Shown: positions 8,711 through 18,139 of the stretch, piece after piece | Numbering within the stretch: position 1 is the stretch's first letter | Layout: every line of letters starts with the position of its first letter | Assembly: GCF_018381315.1 (NCBI RefSeq) | Contig: NZ_JAGZSD010000016.1 | Coordinates: forward strand, 58,752 to 122,751 | Direction of reading: 5' to 3' | DNA: 64,000 nucleotides | From: Anaerostipes sp. | GTDB lineage: Bacteria; Bacillota; Clostridia; Lachnospirales; Lachnospiraceae | Made by a program: the position numbers and the translations under genes | The notes under the pieces: generated by a model | The model's database searches: none | What the model was told of the DNA's origin: nothing | The model's input: only the letters and a program-made list of their open reading frames with translations

Positions 8711-9580
8711 TTATTTATATTCCTTTAACTCTTTTTCATTCATAATGACCGTATCAGACTCTACGGTTTTTCCGTATACCGGCAGAAGTGTCTTCTTATA
8801 ATCCTTCTCAAAAAATCCTTCCTTTGTAAGTTTAGTGATCTCATCGTTCACCCAATTTTTCAGGTCATCATTTCCTTTTTTAACAGCCGGCGCAATAAAA
8901 TCATGTTCTCCCAGAGATTTGATCCCCGTTGTGAACCCTTTATTTTCCCTTGCCCACGCATATACAAGTGTATTGTCATGTGCCAATGCTGCTCCCCTGC
9001 CGTCTTTTAATGCATTGAAGGCTTCTGTATTCTGATCATATTTTAAAAGCTCAATATCAGGATAATTCTGTGTAAAATAGGTCTCTGCAGTAGTTCCTTT
9101 GTTGACGATCAGCTTCTTGCCTTTTAACTGCTTTACATCAGTAATGACTTTTCCGTTAGGGGATACTACGCCAAGAGATACCTTCATATAAGGAAGGGCA
9201 TAGTCTACAACTTCCTTTCTCTCATCAGTAACGGTAAAGTTGGCAAGGATCAAATCCACCTTATTGCTCTGAAGGAATTCTACACGGCTTGCAGCCTCCA
9301 CAAGCACAAATTCTACCTTATTTTCATCGCCTAATAAATCTTTTGCCAGACGGTGTGCCAGCACAACGTCATATCCCTGATTCTTTCCATTTTTATCCAC
9401 ATAACCAAACGGAGGTTTATCGCTGAATACGCCAATCTTGATCTTCCCATTTTTCTTGATCTGTTCTACGGAAGACTGATTGTCGCTTTCGTCTGACTTT
9501 TTGCTGCCGCAGCCTGTCATAAGCCCTATTGCCATGGTGAGAACTGCCAGTACCACTAAAATCCTGCTAAATTTTTTCAT
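8711..9580 (-). CDS. Amino-acid ABC transporter substrate-binding lipoprotein
   Basis: 289-residue extracellular binding protein of the polar amino-acid uptake family (GlnH/PEB1-like). It has a signal peptide with lipobox LMTGC, the acylated Cys being residue 24, then a Ser/Asp-rich linker and a bilobal SBP_bac_3 fold (GYDVVLAHRLAKDLLGD, ANFTVTDERKEVVDY). The LANFTVTDERKE region suggests an acidic or polar amino acid, but I cannot fix the substrate. Its start overlaps the ATPase gene by 14 bp. It is the last gene of the operon. Confidence 0.9.
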   Translation of the reverse strand: MKKFSRILVVLAVLTMAIGLMTGCGSKKSDESDNQSSVEQIKKNGKIKIGVFSDKPPFGYVDKNGKNQGYDVVLAHRLAKDLLGDENKVEFVLVEAASRVEFLQSNKVDLILANFTVTDERKEVVDYALPYMKVSLGVVSPNGKVITDVKQLKGKKLIVNKGTTAETYFTQNYPDIELLKYDQNTEAFNALKDGRGAALAHDNTLVYAWARENKGFTTGIKSLGEHDFIAPAVKKGNDDLKNWVNDEITKLTKEGFFEKDYKKTLLPVYGKTVESDTVIMNEKELKEYK

Positions 9581-10331
9581 CTTTTTTCATCTCCTCAAAA
9601 TTAAACATGTTTAAAAACTTCTGCGCCCGTTCTGTCTGCGGATGTTCAAAAAACTCTTTCGGAGTATTCTGTTCCACAATACGCCCTTCATCAATAAAGA
9701 TCACACGGTCAGCTACCGCTTTTGCAAACTGCATTTCATGTGTCACGATTGCCATGGTCATGCCCTGTTTTGCAAGCTCCAGCATAACATCCAGAACCTC
9801 TCTTACCATTTCCGGATCCAGAGCAGCGGTCACCTCGTCAAACAGCATAATCTCAGGATTCATGCAGAGGGATCTTACAATCGCAACTCTCTGCTTCTGT
9901 CCCCCGGACAGCTGTCTTGGATAGGCATCTTTCTTCTCCTCCAGGCCGACCCTTTTGAGCAGGGCCACTGCCATCTCCCTTACTTCCCTGGGATCCCTTT
10001 TCTGTGCCTTGGTCGGGCCCAGAAGAATATTGTCCAGGATCGTCATATGAGGGAAAAGGTCATAGCTTTGGAATACCATGCCGATTTTTTGACGAATCAG
10101 GTGCCACGGCGTTTTTCCGTCCGAAAGGTTCTGCCCGTCCAGAATGATCTCTCCGGCCTGAAATTCCTCCAGGCCGTTGATACATCGAAGAAGGGTGCTC
10201 TTTCCGCATCCGGAAGGCCCTAAGATGACAACAACCTCTCCTTTATTTATATCAAAAGAGATATCTTTTAATACCTCTGTCTCACCAAATGATTTTTTCA
10301 AATGACTGATTTCCAATAACTGATTTCCCAT
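9567..10331 (-). CDS. Amino-acid ABC transporter ATP-binding protein
   Basis: 254-residue ATPase of the GlnQ/HisP type, cytoplasmic face of the importer. Walker A GPSGCGKST (about residues 38-46), Q-loop FQSYDLFPHMT, signature LSGGQKQR (about 143), Walker B IMLFDE and the H-loop THEM are all present. Start ATG with AGGAG upstream. It lies between the permease gene at 10342 and the overlapping binding-protein gene. Confidence 0.95.
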   Translation of the reverse strand: MGNQLLEISHLKKSFGETEVLKDISFDINKGEVVVILGPSGCGKSTLLRCINGLEEFQAGEIILDGQNLSDGKTPWHLIRQKIGMVFQSYDLFPHMTILDNILLGPTKAQKRDPREVREMAVALLKRVGLEEKKDAYPRQLSGGQKQRVAIVRSLCMNPEIMLFDEVTAALDPEMVREVLDVMLELAKQGMTMAIVTHEMQFAKAVADRVIFIDEGRIVEQNTPKEFFEHPQTERAQKFLNMFNFEEMKKDEKI

Positions 10332-10341
10332 TTGCCAACTC

Positions 10342-11019
10342 CTAACTTTGCCATTTTGCTTCCAGCCTCTTTGCTACGATGGAGATCGGATAACAGAGGA
10401 TGAAGTATAAGAAAAAAATAAATCCATAGACCCAGAGCGGTGCGGTCGGAGTCTTTAGAATTCCTCCCTCAATGATCTGCTGTCCGACTTTCAGCACTTC
10501 CACCACCCCGATGATCACAACTAAAGATGTTGTTTTCACCATTCTGGTAGCCAGATTGATCGCTCCCGGAAGCACTCTCCTGACGGTCTGCGGAACTAAG
10601 ATATAGCGGTATATCTGAAGCTTGGTAAGCCCCAGGGACATACCGCTTTCTGTCTGATGCTTCGGCATGGAAGTCACGGCTCCCCGTACGATATCTCCCA
10701 TCTCCGCAGTTCCCCACATCGTAAATACCACAATGGAGATAAACTCACCCTCCAGATGGATGCCCAAAGCCCTCGTCAGCCCAAAATAGAACAGGAACAG
10801 CCATACTAGAATAGGTATAATCCTGATCGCCTCCAGATAAAGCCGGCATACCGCCTTTACTGCGAAATTCCTGGAAGTCATGATAATACCGAATATCACT
10901 CCGAAAATTAAGGAGAGAACCACCGCAATCAGAGCGATCTTCACTGTAACGGCCAGCCCTGACATGAGACGGACCATATTTTTTCCTTCAAATAAAATAT
11001 TAATTCCCGAAGCCAGCAT
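10342..11019 (-). CDS. Amino-acid ABC transporter permease
   Basis: 225-residue HisM/GlnP-type permease with about five membrane helices. The cytoplasmic EAA loop contacting the ATPase is TEMGDIVRGAVTSMP... followed by GMSLGLTKLQIYRYILVPQ. Overlaps the other permease gene by 20 bp, so the two are translationally coupled. Together they would form the heteromeric channel. Confidence 0.92.
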   Translation of the reverse strand: MLASGINILFEGKNMVRLMSGLAVTVKIALIAVVLSLIFGVIFGIIMTSRNFAVKAVCRLYLEAIRIIPILVWLFLFYFGLTRALGIHLEGEFISIVVFTMWGTAEMGDIVRGAVTSMPKHQTESGMSLGLTKLQIYRYILVPQTVRRVLPGAINLATRMVKTTSLVVIIGVVEVLKVGQQIIEGGILKTPTAPLWVYGFIFFLYFILCYPISIVAKRLEAKWQS

Positions 11020-11659
11020 ACCGAGCCTTCCTTTCTAACAAACTGAAAATCACTGATATCGGAAGCAAAATAATCAAATATGCGATAACCAGCATAAACA
11101 GTGCCTCATTTGTCTTATAATACATTCCGATCAAATCTTTCGCCACAAACATCAGGTCTGCCAGTGCAATGGCACTGAACACGGATGTCTCTTTCAGAAG
11201 AAAGATCACGTTGGCCCCCACCGAAGGCATAGCAATGGCCAAAGCCTGAGGCAGTATAATATAACGCATCAGCTGAGGTTTGGTAAGCCCAAGACTCAGA
11301 CCTGACTCTTCCTGAATCTTATTGACCGCTTCCAGTCCTCCCCGGAATGCTTCTGACATATAACTGGCCCCCAAAAAGGTCAGCCCTATCACTGCGATGA
11401 TAAATGCATTAAGTTTAATCCCGATCTTGGGCAGGCCATAATAGAGAAAAAACAGCTGGATCAACAGAGGCGTATTTCTGGAAAGCTCAATATAAATTCC
11501 TACGATTCTATTCAGTACAGGAACTTTATAATAGCGGACCATGGAACATAAGAATCCAATCACCACTGACAGCACGACGCCCAGGGCCCCGATACCTAAT
11601 GTCAGCTTTGTTGCCTCTATATAGAGAGGTATGTTTCGTTCTATAAATAACCAATCCAT
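11000..11659 (-). CDS. Amino-acid ABC transporter permease
   Basis: 219-residue first gene of the importer operon, paralogous to the next permease. Membrane helices alternate with the EAA loop SYMSEAFRGGLEAVNKIQEE and LGLTKPQLMRYIILPQAL. Preceded by GAAGGGAC and a strong promoter at 11710-11738. Confidence 0.92.
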   Translation of the reverse strand: MDWLFIERNIPLYIEATKLTLGIGALGVVLSVVIGFLCSMVRYYKVPVLNRIVGIYIELSRNTPLLIQLFFLYYGLPKIGIKLNAFIIAVIGLTFLGASYMSEAFRGGLEAVNKIQEESGLSLGLTKPQLMRYIILPQALAIAMPSVGANVIFLLKETSVFSAIALADLMFVAKDLIGMYYKTNEALFMLVIAYLIILLPISVIFSLLERKARYAGFGN

Positions 11660-11709
11660 TTCTTGTCCCTTCTTTATTTCATACTTTTCTAGTATGTAAT
11701 ATATGAAAT

Positions 11710-11738
11710 AGTATAAACTCCATTCATTGCCTTGTCAA
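11710..11738 (-). promoter_or_regulatory. Promoter of the amino-acid ABC operon
   Basis: Minus strand perfect TTGACA (11738-11733), 17-bp spacer, TATACT (11715-11710). It lies about 50 bp upstream of the first permease ATG. The remaining 11740-11910 holds only an 8-bp inverted repeat of unknown meaning (11841-11877). Confidence 0.85.
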
Positions 11739-11910
11739 TACAAGACATCTGAAATTAATCGTACATTTTTCTAATAAAAAAGTCAACTTTTGTATTCACT
11801 TCTTCACTTTAGTTTATGCCCTGAGCCATAATAAAGTTCAGTCTTCATAAACTAAAAGTATGGAATTTAATGAAGACCGGGTTTCAAGACAACGCCGCCG
11901 GACACATAAA

Positions 11911-11937
11911 TTAAAAGAGAAAGCCCCAAAGAGCTTC
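11911..11937 (-). terminator. Terminator of the sugar-alcohol operon
   Basis: The minus strand forms AAGCTC-TTTG-GGCTT-type pairing (one G-T pair) followed by TCTCTTTTAATTT, 20 bp beyond the aldolase stop. Confidence 0.6.
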
Positions 11938-11956
11938 CTCCCTATATATAATACCT

Positions 11957-12805
11957 CTATGCTTTTCCTACACTTCCGCAAACCTTTATTTTGCTCATAA
12001 CATACTTCTTTACTTGTTCACGCCCTGCCGCACTATATTTTTTAGGATCTACAGCATCAGGATTTGCAGCAAAAGCTTCCTTTACACCTTTTGTATATGC
12101 AATGCGGAGATCGGTAGCATAATTGACTTTACAGATACCGCGTTTGATACATTCTTTTACCGCCTCATCCGGCACGCCGCTCGTTCCGTGAAGCACAAGC
12201 GGAATCTCTACAACCTCTCTGATCCGGCTTAAAATATCAAACTGAAGCTTTGGTTCTCCCTTATAAACACCGTGGGCTGTGCCAATTCCAACTGCGAGGG
12301 AATCAATCCCTGTTCTCTCTGTGAATTCCTTTGCTTCCTGCGGGTCTGTATAAGGATTATCGTCTCCGCCGTCTAAATCATCTTCTTTTCCTCCAACCTT
12401 CCCAAGTTCAGCCTCTACTGAGACTTCGGACGGATGGCAGGCATCTGCGACGGCCCTGCTGAGCGCAATATTATCTTCAAATGTGTCATGGGAACCATCA
12501 ATCATGACAGAAGTATAACCTGCTCTGAGCGCCTGCATTGCCAGTTCAAAGCTATTGCCGTGATCTAAATGCATAACCACAGGAACCGATGCTCTCTTTG
12601 CGGCCGTCTTAACATTTGCAAGATAATAGTCAAGTCCCGCATATTTTACAGTAGACGGAGTTGTCTGCATAATGACCGGTGAGCGTAATTCTTCTGCAGC
12701 GTCTGCAACTGCCTGTACCATCTCCATGTTTTCTACATTAAATGCACCTACTGCGTATCCGCCGGTCTGAGCTTCCCATAATATTTCTCTTGATGTCATT
12801 AACAT
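11957..12805 (-). CDS. Class II ketose-bisphosphate aldolase (tagatose/fructose type)
   Basis: 282-residue zinc aldolase of the GatY/KbaY/FbaA family that splits a ketohexose 1,6-bisphosphate into DHAP and glyceraldehyde 3-phosphate. The catalytic Asp and a zinc His are in HLDHG (D81, H82). Further ligands are in the GIGTAHG and VLHGTSG loops. In an operon with a galactitol-type PTS and a PfkB kinase, tagatose 1,6-bisphosphate is the likeliest substrate, but sequence alone does not separate it from fructose 1,6-bisphosphate. It starts 4 bp after the kinase stop and is the last gene of the operon. Confidence 0.88.
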   Translation of the reverse strand: MLMTSREILWEAQTGGYAVGAFNVENMEMVQAVADAAEELRSPVIMQTTPSTVKYAGLDYYLANVKTAAKRASVPVVMHLDHGNSFELAMQALRAGYTSVMIDGSHDTFEDNIALSRAVADACHPSEVSVEAELGKVGGKEDDLDGGDDNPYTDPQEAKEFTERTGIDSLAVGIGTAHGVYKGEPKLQFDILSRIREVVEIPLVLHGTSGVPDEAVKECIKRGICKVNYATDLRIAYTKGVKEAFAANPDAVDPKKYSAAGREQVKKYVMSKIKVCGSVGKA

Positions 12806-12809
12806 AATT

Positions 12810-13757
12810 CTATTTCCTTTCCGGATCTTCTAATTTTATGATCTTAACATTCTCTATCAACTCATCTCGCTTAGCCGTATCAAAAGTCCCAGTATGCGGT
12901 GAGAGCGCGTTGGCAGATGCCACTGCCACTGCAAATTTCAGAGCCTCTTCCGGCTCCATATGACGTTCCAGTCCTACTGCTAATGCTCCGACCATAGAGT
13001 CTCCGCATCCTACTGTATTGACCGCTTCTATTTTGGGCGGCCTCCCCAGATAAAGGCCTTTTTCACATACAAGCAATGCTCCGTCTCTTCCAAGAGAAAT
13101 AACCACATACGGAATTCCTTTTTCATGGATTTTTTTTGCATATTCAATGACATCTTCCTGGCTGGAGACTTTGATATCAAAAAGCATTTCTATCTCATCT
13201 TTATTAGGTTTTACCATCGTTGGCAGGCTCTCAAGGCCTCTCTTTAAATATTCTCCGCTGGTATCTAAGATTACCCTCTTTCCCAGACTTTTAACAATCC
13301 GGATCATTTTTTGATAGATATCCCTGCCCATTCCCCTGGGAGCACTTCCTGAGATAGTTACAACATCACTGTCCCTGATGAGTTCAGGAAATCTGTCTAA
13401 AAATGCAGCTTCTTCCTCCGAAGTAACCTGACAGCCGGGTTCCAGATATTCGGTCGAGCCGTATTCCGGATCTAGAATATTGATACAGCTTCTTGTTTCC
13501 CCGTCAATATGTTCAAATTCATAGGAAATTCCATCTGCATCCAAAAGTGCTTCTAAATATTGGCCGTTATATCCTCCCACAAGACCGGCGGCTTTTGTAT
13601 CAGAACCGCAAAGCCGGGCCACCCTTGCCACGTTCAGCCCCTTTCCGCCGGCACTGTTATGTGTCTCTGCAACCCGCATTACTGTACCATTTTCAATTTT
13701 TCGGGTCATAAAATAGGCTTTATCGATGGAAGCATTTAACGTTACAGTTGTAATCAT
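12810..13757 (-). CDS. PfkB-family hexose-phosphate kinase (tagatose-6-P kinase / 1-phosphofructokinase)
   Basis: 315-residue ribokinase-fold kinase of the LacC/FruK branch. It starts TLNASIDKAYFM; the substrate-binding GGKGLNVARV motif is near residue 37 and the anion-hole/catalytic NTVGCGDSMVGA motif near residue 250. It would phosphorylate a ketose monophosphate to the bisphosphate for the adjacent aldolase. Start ATG with GGGAGGT upstream. The operon argues for tagatose-6-phosphate; the family alone would also allow fructose 1-phosphate. Confidence 0.87.
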   Translation of the reverse strand: MITTVTLNASIDKAYFMTRKIENGTVMRVAETHNSAGGKGLNVARVARLCGSDTKAAGLVGGYNGQYLEALLDADGISYEFEHIDGETRSCINILDPEYGSTEYLEPGCQVTSEEEAAFLDRFPELIRDSDVVTISGSAPRGMGRDIYQKMIRIVKSLGKRVILDTSGEYLKRGLESLPTMVKPNKDEIEMLFDIKVSSQEDVIEYAKKIHEKGIPYVVISLGRDGALLVCEKGLYLGRPPKIEAVNTVGCGDSMVGALAVGLERHMEPEEALKFAVAVASANALSPHTGTFDTAKRDELIENVKIIKLEDPERK

Positions 13758-13775
13758 GCCTTATACCTCCCATCT

Positions 13776-14672
13776 TTACAGACTTCTTAAATATTTCACT
13801 CCTGCGGCGGCATCTGCCACAAGTCCATCGATATCATCAGGTGCTTTGATTGTCCTCCAAAGGGATACACTCTTCGCACTCGCAGACGTATCAAGAACAA
13901 ATGGTTCCATAACCAAAGGGCCCTTAAAACCGATATCCCTGATTGTTTCTGCAATGGCTTCCCAGTCAATATTGGTCTTTCTGCCTCCGACAGGAATCTT
14001 ACGGTTGCTTTCTCCGATATGGAGATAGCCCAGATATCCCTTTTCATGAGCCGTACGGATGGCATCCGGAATATAATCCTCTTCAATGTTCATATGAAAT
14101 GTATCTAAAAGAAGCTTACAGTAGTCATTGCCAATAGCTTCGCAGACTGCAATCCCTTCTCCTGCAGTATTGGCTGTATACTGTTCAAAACGGTTTACAA
14201 TTTCCAGACACATTGTTACGCCGGCTTCTTCGGCATGTTTTGCAACTTCAGTTAATCCTTTGACTGCGTTTGCTGTACGGACCTTTTTGATTTCTGTAAT
14301 ATTCTCTCCTTCCGGACGCGTATTCCACAAACCATACGGGATACCGGAAAAAAGTTTTGCGCCCATCTCCGCACAGAGATCCAGCATATGGCATAAATGT
14401 TTGATGCCTGCTTCATGGGATTCTTTATCAGAACTGGAAACATCTCTTTCCGGTCTGAGTCCGGTCCCGTTGACCGTCACTGAAAGCCCTGCATCTTTTA
14501 TATATTTACTGAGTTTCTTTCGTTCCTGTGCTGCCAAAGGTACAAAATCTCCTGCTTTCAGCTCAATGGTATCCATATTGGATTTTTTCGTTAAGTCAAT
14601 CACTTTATAAATATCCAATTCAGGAATGGTTCCATTCCAATATGCTGTTTGTAACCCGATGTTATTCTGCAT
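13776..14672 (-). CDS. Sugar-phosphate isomerase/epimerase (tagatose/psicose 3-epimerase-like TIM barrel)
   Basis: 298 residues, xylose-isomerase-like TIM barrel. The four predicted metal ligands of the D-tagatose/D-psicose 3-epimerase family are visible: Glu in CLEIVNRFEQY (~155), Asp in LLDTFHMN (~187), His in HIGESNR (~217) and Glu in VMEPF (~255). The start is ATG 14672 with AGGAGAAT upstream; an in-frame extension to 14750 lacks a ribosome binding site. It probably interconverts C3-epimeric ketoses or their phosphates. The substrate cannot be told from sequence. Confidence 0.82.
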   Translation of the reverse strand: MQNNIGLQTAYWNGTIPELDIYKVIDLTKKSNMDTIELKAGDFVPLAAQERKKLSKYIKDAGLSVTVNGTGLRPERDVSSSDKESHEAGIKHLCHMLDLCAEMGAKLFSGIPYGLWNTRPEGENITEIKKVRTANAVKGLTEVAKHAEEAGVTMCLEIVNRFEQYTANTAGEGIAVCEAIGNDYCKLLLDTFHMNIEEDYIPDAIRTAHEKGYLGYLHIGESNRKIPVGGRKTNIDWEAIAETIRDIGFKGPLVMEPFVLDTSASAKSVSLWRTIKAPDDIDGLVADAAAGVKYLRSL

Positions 14673-14764
14673 TTTTATTCTCCTTGTTTTTCTGAAATAG
14701 ATTTCGGCTTGGGGAAACTCCTGCACTGCTTGCGGCCGCTCTGGCCACATTGTTTTCCCTCAAG

Positions 14765-15298
14765 CTACTCCAGGCTTGCGTGTCTCTTTGCCATATCCTC
14801 ATTACTTCCTGTGTCTTCCCGGCTCATTTCCAAAATCACTGTATCAAATACTAAAAGCAGCATTTGTTCAAACAGACTTCCAAGAGGCTGTACACTTATT
14901 TCAGATGTTTCAAATTTTGTTGCTGATTCAATTATAAGATCCGCTTCCTGGATCTTTCCCAATGTTGACTCCGGTAATGAAGAAATAACAATTAAGTCTA
15001 CACCCTGTTTTTTCGCTGACTCTGCCGTCATACAAACACTGCCTGTTTCCCCTGAAGCGGAGGCCACGATCAGCAGATCCCCCTTTTCCACTGACGGTGT
15101 TGTGGTTTCTCCCACTACATATGCATCCAGGCCAATCTGCATCAGTCTCATAGCAAGGGCCTTCAACATCAAACCGGATCTTCCGGTACCATAAACAAAA
15201 ATCCTTTTATGGGCCTTGATCTTCCGGATCAGATCTGTAATCTGATGTTCAGGGATTCTGTCAGCTGACTGTTCCAATTCTTTTATAATTACTTTCAT
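14765..15298 (-). CDS. SIS-domain isomerase, 6-phospho-3-hexuloisomerase-like
   Basis: 177-residue single SIS domain resembling HxlB/PHI of the ribulose-monophosphate pathway: YGTGRSG (residues 36-42) and SASGETG (80-86) are the sugar-phosphate binding loops. It likely isomerises a keto-hexose phosphate. There is no hexulose-phosphate synthase gene beside it, so formaldehyde fixation is not implied. ATG 15298 is 13 nt behind AAGGAAGG; a TTG two codons upstream has closer spacing (7 nt) and is an alternative. Confidence 0.8.
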   Translation of the reverse strand: MKVIIKELEQSADRIPEHQITDLIRKIKAHKRIFVYGTGRSGLMLKALAMRLMQIGLDAYVVGETTTPSVEKGDLLIVASASGETGSVCMTAESAKKQGVDLIVISSLPESTLGKIQEADLIIESATKFETSEISVQPLGSLFEQMLLLVFDTVILEMSREDTGSNEDMAKRHASLE

Positions 15299-15317
15299 TC
15301 CCAAAACAATACCTTCC

Positions 15318-16367
15318 TTACATGATTTCTTCCGGATATAACAGAACTTTTCCAAAGTTCTTTGGATCGGCAATGATTTTTTCAAACATCTCCGGGCCTT
15401 TGCTTAAATTTTCTTTATGCGTCACCATTCCAAGGACATCCACCTTTTTGTTTCCGATATATTCTACCGCATTGCTCCATTCCTCTCCTGGATATGGAGC
15501 AGAAATAGTACACCAGGAGCCGATGATCGTTAATTCATTTCTCATAATTCTTTCAAAATAGAATCTTGGAACCGGAACATCCGCATATGGAATTCCCATA
15601 TATACAACCTCTCCGCCCTTTTTTGGCAGTCCGAGCACTCTTGCAGCCGTAAAAGGATTTCCTGCTGACTCAATGGCCAGGTCCACACCATTTCCATATT
15701 TTCTGATCTCATCATGGAAATCGATATCTGCAGAATTAATCAGCACATCAGCACCAAAATCCTTGGCAGCCTGTAATTGTGCATCGTCAATGTCAATGGC
15801 AAACACTTTCTTTGCCCCGAATGCTTTTGCCCATTGGATTGCCATAAGTCCAATATTCCCGCATCCCACAACGGCAACTTCATATCCCATTTTAATGTTT
15901 GTCCGGTATAATCCGTGAATCGCAACCGTTGCCGGTTCCACCAATGCCCCCTGCTCAAAAGTCATATCTTCCGCCATCTTGACAAGATTGACAGCCGGCA
16001 TTTTAATGTATTCTGCAAATGCACCCGGTACATAAGCTCCGATGGTATTTAAAGATTCACATCTTGACGGATGTCCGCTTTTACAATACTCACACTCATG
16101 ACAAACCAGGTTCGGACACCCTGCCACATGGTCGCCGGCTTTTAATTCTGTAACGGCAGGACCGGTTTCTACAACCTCTCCTGAAAATTCGTGCCCCCAG
16201 ACATTCCCTTTCACATAAGGTCCCAGATTGCGGTATCTTGCAATATCCGAACCACAAATTCCGACTGCCTTTACTTTTACAATAACATCATCTTCTTTTT
16301 CAATTACAGGATCAGGAACCTCTTCATATCTTAAATCCTGTACGTCATAAAATGTTAAAGCTTTCAT
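15318..16367 (-). CDS. Zinc-dependent medium-chain polyol(-phosphate) dehydrogenase, second copy
   Basis: 349 residues, MDR family close to galactitol-1-phosphate and sorbitol dehydrogenases. Catalytic zinc ligands are C38 and H59/E60 (GICGSD, WGHEFSG). Structural zinc cysteines are in CHECEYCKSGHPSRC, and the NAD fold has GCGNIG. ATG overlaps the epimerase stop by 4 bp (ATGA). It differs clearly from the dehydrogenase at 17055 in the same operon, so the two probably oxidise different alcohols or different positions. Confidence 0.88.
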   Translation of the reverse strand: MKALTFYDVQDLRYEEVPDPVIEKEDDVIVKVKAVGICGSDIARYRNLGPYVKGNVWGHEFSGEVVETGPAVTELKAGDHVAGCPNLVCHECEYCKSGHPSRCESLNTIGAYVPGAFAEYIKMPAVNLVKMAEDMTFEQGALVEPATVAIHGLYRTNIKMGYEVAVVGCGNIGLMAIQWAKAFGAKKVFAIDIDDAQLQAAKDFGADVLINSADIDFHDEIRKYGNGVDLAIESAGNPFTAARVLGLPKKGGEVVYMGIPYADVPVPRFYFERIMRNELTIIGSWCTISAPYPGEEWSNAVEYIGNKKVDVLGMVTHKENLSKGPEMFEKIIADPKNFGKVLLYPEEIM

Positions 16368-17014
16368 CCTCTCACTGCCTTTCTTAAAGCCTCTGTATTC
16401 TCTTTAATATTTTTGAATAAATATCCTCCGGATACAAACACATTTGCTCCTGCTTCATAACACGGTTTTATAGTCTTTTGATCAATACTTCCGTCTACTT
16501 CAATATCAATATCCCGGTCTCCGATCATTGCCCGGACATTCTTAATTTTTTCCACAGCTGAACTCAGGAAATGCTGTCCGCCTTCCCCCGGATTTACACT
16601 CATCACAAGGATCATATCTATATCATCCAACAAGTATTTGACCGTCTCCTCCGGCGTTCCGGGACTCAGCACGATTCCTGCCTTGACGCCCCGGTTACGG
16701 ATTTTCTGCAGACAGCTTAACACCCTTGCGGTCGACTCCTGATGGATCGTAATGATATCTGCCCCTGCGTCAGCAATACTGTCAATATGTATTTCCGGAT
16801 GTTCGATCATCAGGTGAACATCCAGCGGAATGTCGGTCATTGATTTCAGTGCTTTAATGTGATCTGCTCCAAATGCCATCCGCTCCACAAAATGTCCGTC
16901 CATCACGTCCACATGGAGCAGTTCTGTCTGGCTGGCTTCTAATTCTTTGATCTGTTTTTTTAATTCTCCTAAGTCTGCTGCAAAGATGGATGGAGATAGT
17001 TTCATTTTTCTCAC
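16364..17014 (-). CDS. Ribulose-phosphate 3-epimerase family protein (Rpe/AlsE type)
   Basis: 216-residue TIM barrel. Signature blocks are LSPSIFAADLG, HVDVMDGHFV, LDVHLMIEHPE, MSVNPGEGGQ and the phosphate-binding EVDGSI/VSGGYLF. It epimerises C3 of pentulose or hexulose 5/6-phosphates. Inside a hexitol operon an allulose-6-phosphate-like role is as plausible as ribulose-5-phosphate. I start at GTG 17014, 7 nt behind AAGAGG; an ATG three codons later (17005) is possible. Confidence 0.88.
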   Translation of the reverse strand: MRKMKLSPSIFAADLGELKKQIKELEASQTELLHVDVMDGHFVERMAFGADHIKALKSMTDIPLDVHLMIEHPEIHIDSIADAGADIITIHQESTARVLSCLQKIRNRGVKAGIVLSPGTPEETVKYLLDDIDMILVMSVNPGEGGQHFLSSAVEKIKNVRAMIGDRDIDIEVDGSIDQKTIKPCYEAGANVFVSGGYLFKNIKENTEALRKAVRG

Positions 17015-17054
17015 GGTCAAACCTCTTTCTTTTATCTCTTCAGACACCTTATGA

Positions 17055-18104
17055 TCATACTTCACTGTCAATTAAAATCTTTCCTTTTACTGCTCCCCGG
17101 GTCTTGTACATCTCAAATCCTTCTTGGATCCTGGAAAGCGGAAGCTTTTTATAAATCAGGGATTCTTCCCCCTTTAATTGCCCTGTTGCAAAATAGTGTG
17201 CCGCACACTCCCACTCATGTCCCGGAAACGGAGCAGAGTAAGACAGCCACGACCCTGTCACAGTGAATTCTTTTCGGTTTATGTTCTCCCATTCTTTCAC
17301 AGTAAAGGTTAATTCTCTTGTAGGTTTTCCGATATAGCAGATTCCTGCCTTATTTGCCGCCAGTTCATATGCTGTCTTTATCGTCACAGTACTTCCTGCT
17401 GTTTCAAAAATATAATCGTAGCCTTTTTGATCCGTCAATTCCATGGCCTTTTCCATAAAACCTTCTTTTAAGGTATTTACGCCATCGGCCGCTCCCAACT
17501 GTTTTGCCAGTTCAATTTTTTCATCGTCAATATCAAATACAACGGTCTTTGCCGCTCCGAAAATATTCGCCCACTGCATGACAAGAAGTCCGATCGTTCC
17601 TCCGCCCAGCACAGCAACAGTCTTTCCTCCCTTATATGGAAGACACTCTAATCCATGAAGTGCAACTGCTGCAGGTTCAAACAGCGCTCCTTGTTCAAAG
17701 GATACTGTATCCGCAAAAGGAACCACGTTTTGCTCCGGAAGACAGATATATTCTGCAAAGCTTCCCTGCTGTCTTGTCCCGATAAAACTGTAGTCTTTAC
17801 AGAGTGCATAATCACCTTTCATACAGTCTTCACATTTCATGCACGGAACTAATGGAGCTCCGGCAACTCTCTGGCCTTTCTTTACCTTTGTCACTCCAGG
17901 CCCTACAGCTTCCACAATTCCTGAGAACTCATGTCCGAGAATGATCGGATAGAAATGGGCTCCGTCTTCATTTACCCGGGGTACATCTGAACCGCAGATC
18001 CCGGAATATTTTACTTTTACAAGCACTTCCCCGGCTTTTGGCTCCGGGGTCCGTACTTCCTCATATCTTATATCATCTCTTGCGTGTAAAACTCCTGCTT
18101 TCAT
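17055..18104 (-). CDS. gatD: Galactitol-1-phosphate 5-dehydrogenase-like zinc dehydrogenase
   Basis: 349-residue MDR dehydrogenase. Zinc site C37, H58, E59; structural zinc cysteines in CMKCEDCMKGDYALC; NAD-binding GGGTIG. It sits directly after the PTS IIB gene, the position of GatD, and would oxidise the imported hexitol phosphate to a ketose phosphate. RBS AGGAGG. The exact substrate is inferred from the PTS type. Confidence 0.85.
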   Translation of the reverse strand: MKAGVLHARDDIRYEEVRTPEPKAGEVLVKVKYSGICGSDVPRVNEDGAHFYPIILGHEFSGIVEAVGPGVTKVKKGQRVAGAPLVPCMKCEDCMKGDYALCKDYSFIGTRQQGSFAEYICLPEQNVVPFADTVSFEQGALFEPAAVALHGLECLPYKGGKTVAVLGGGTIGLLVMQWANIFGAAKTVVFDIDDEKIELAKQLGAADGVNTLKEGFMEKAMELTDQKGYDYIFETAGSTVTIKTAYELAANKAGICYIGKPTRELTFTVKEWENINRKEFTVTGSWLSYSAPFPGHEWECAAHYFATGQLKGEESLIYKKLPLSRIQEGFEMYKTRGAVKGKILIDSEV

Positions 18105-18139
18105 CTATAGCCTCCTGATTCTTTCACATATTGGGACCT

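Noticed and set aside
11841..11877. 8-bp inverted repeat GTCTTCAT/ATGAAGAC with 21-nt loop
   Set aside because: The loop is long, no T-tract follows on either strand, and the spacing does not match a nearby promoter; probably chance, possibly a weak operator.
14765..15298. Ribulose monophosphate formaldehyde-fixation module
   Set aside because: Only a PHI-like isomerase is present; no hexulose-6-phosphate synthase is nearby.
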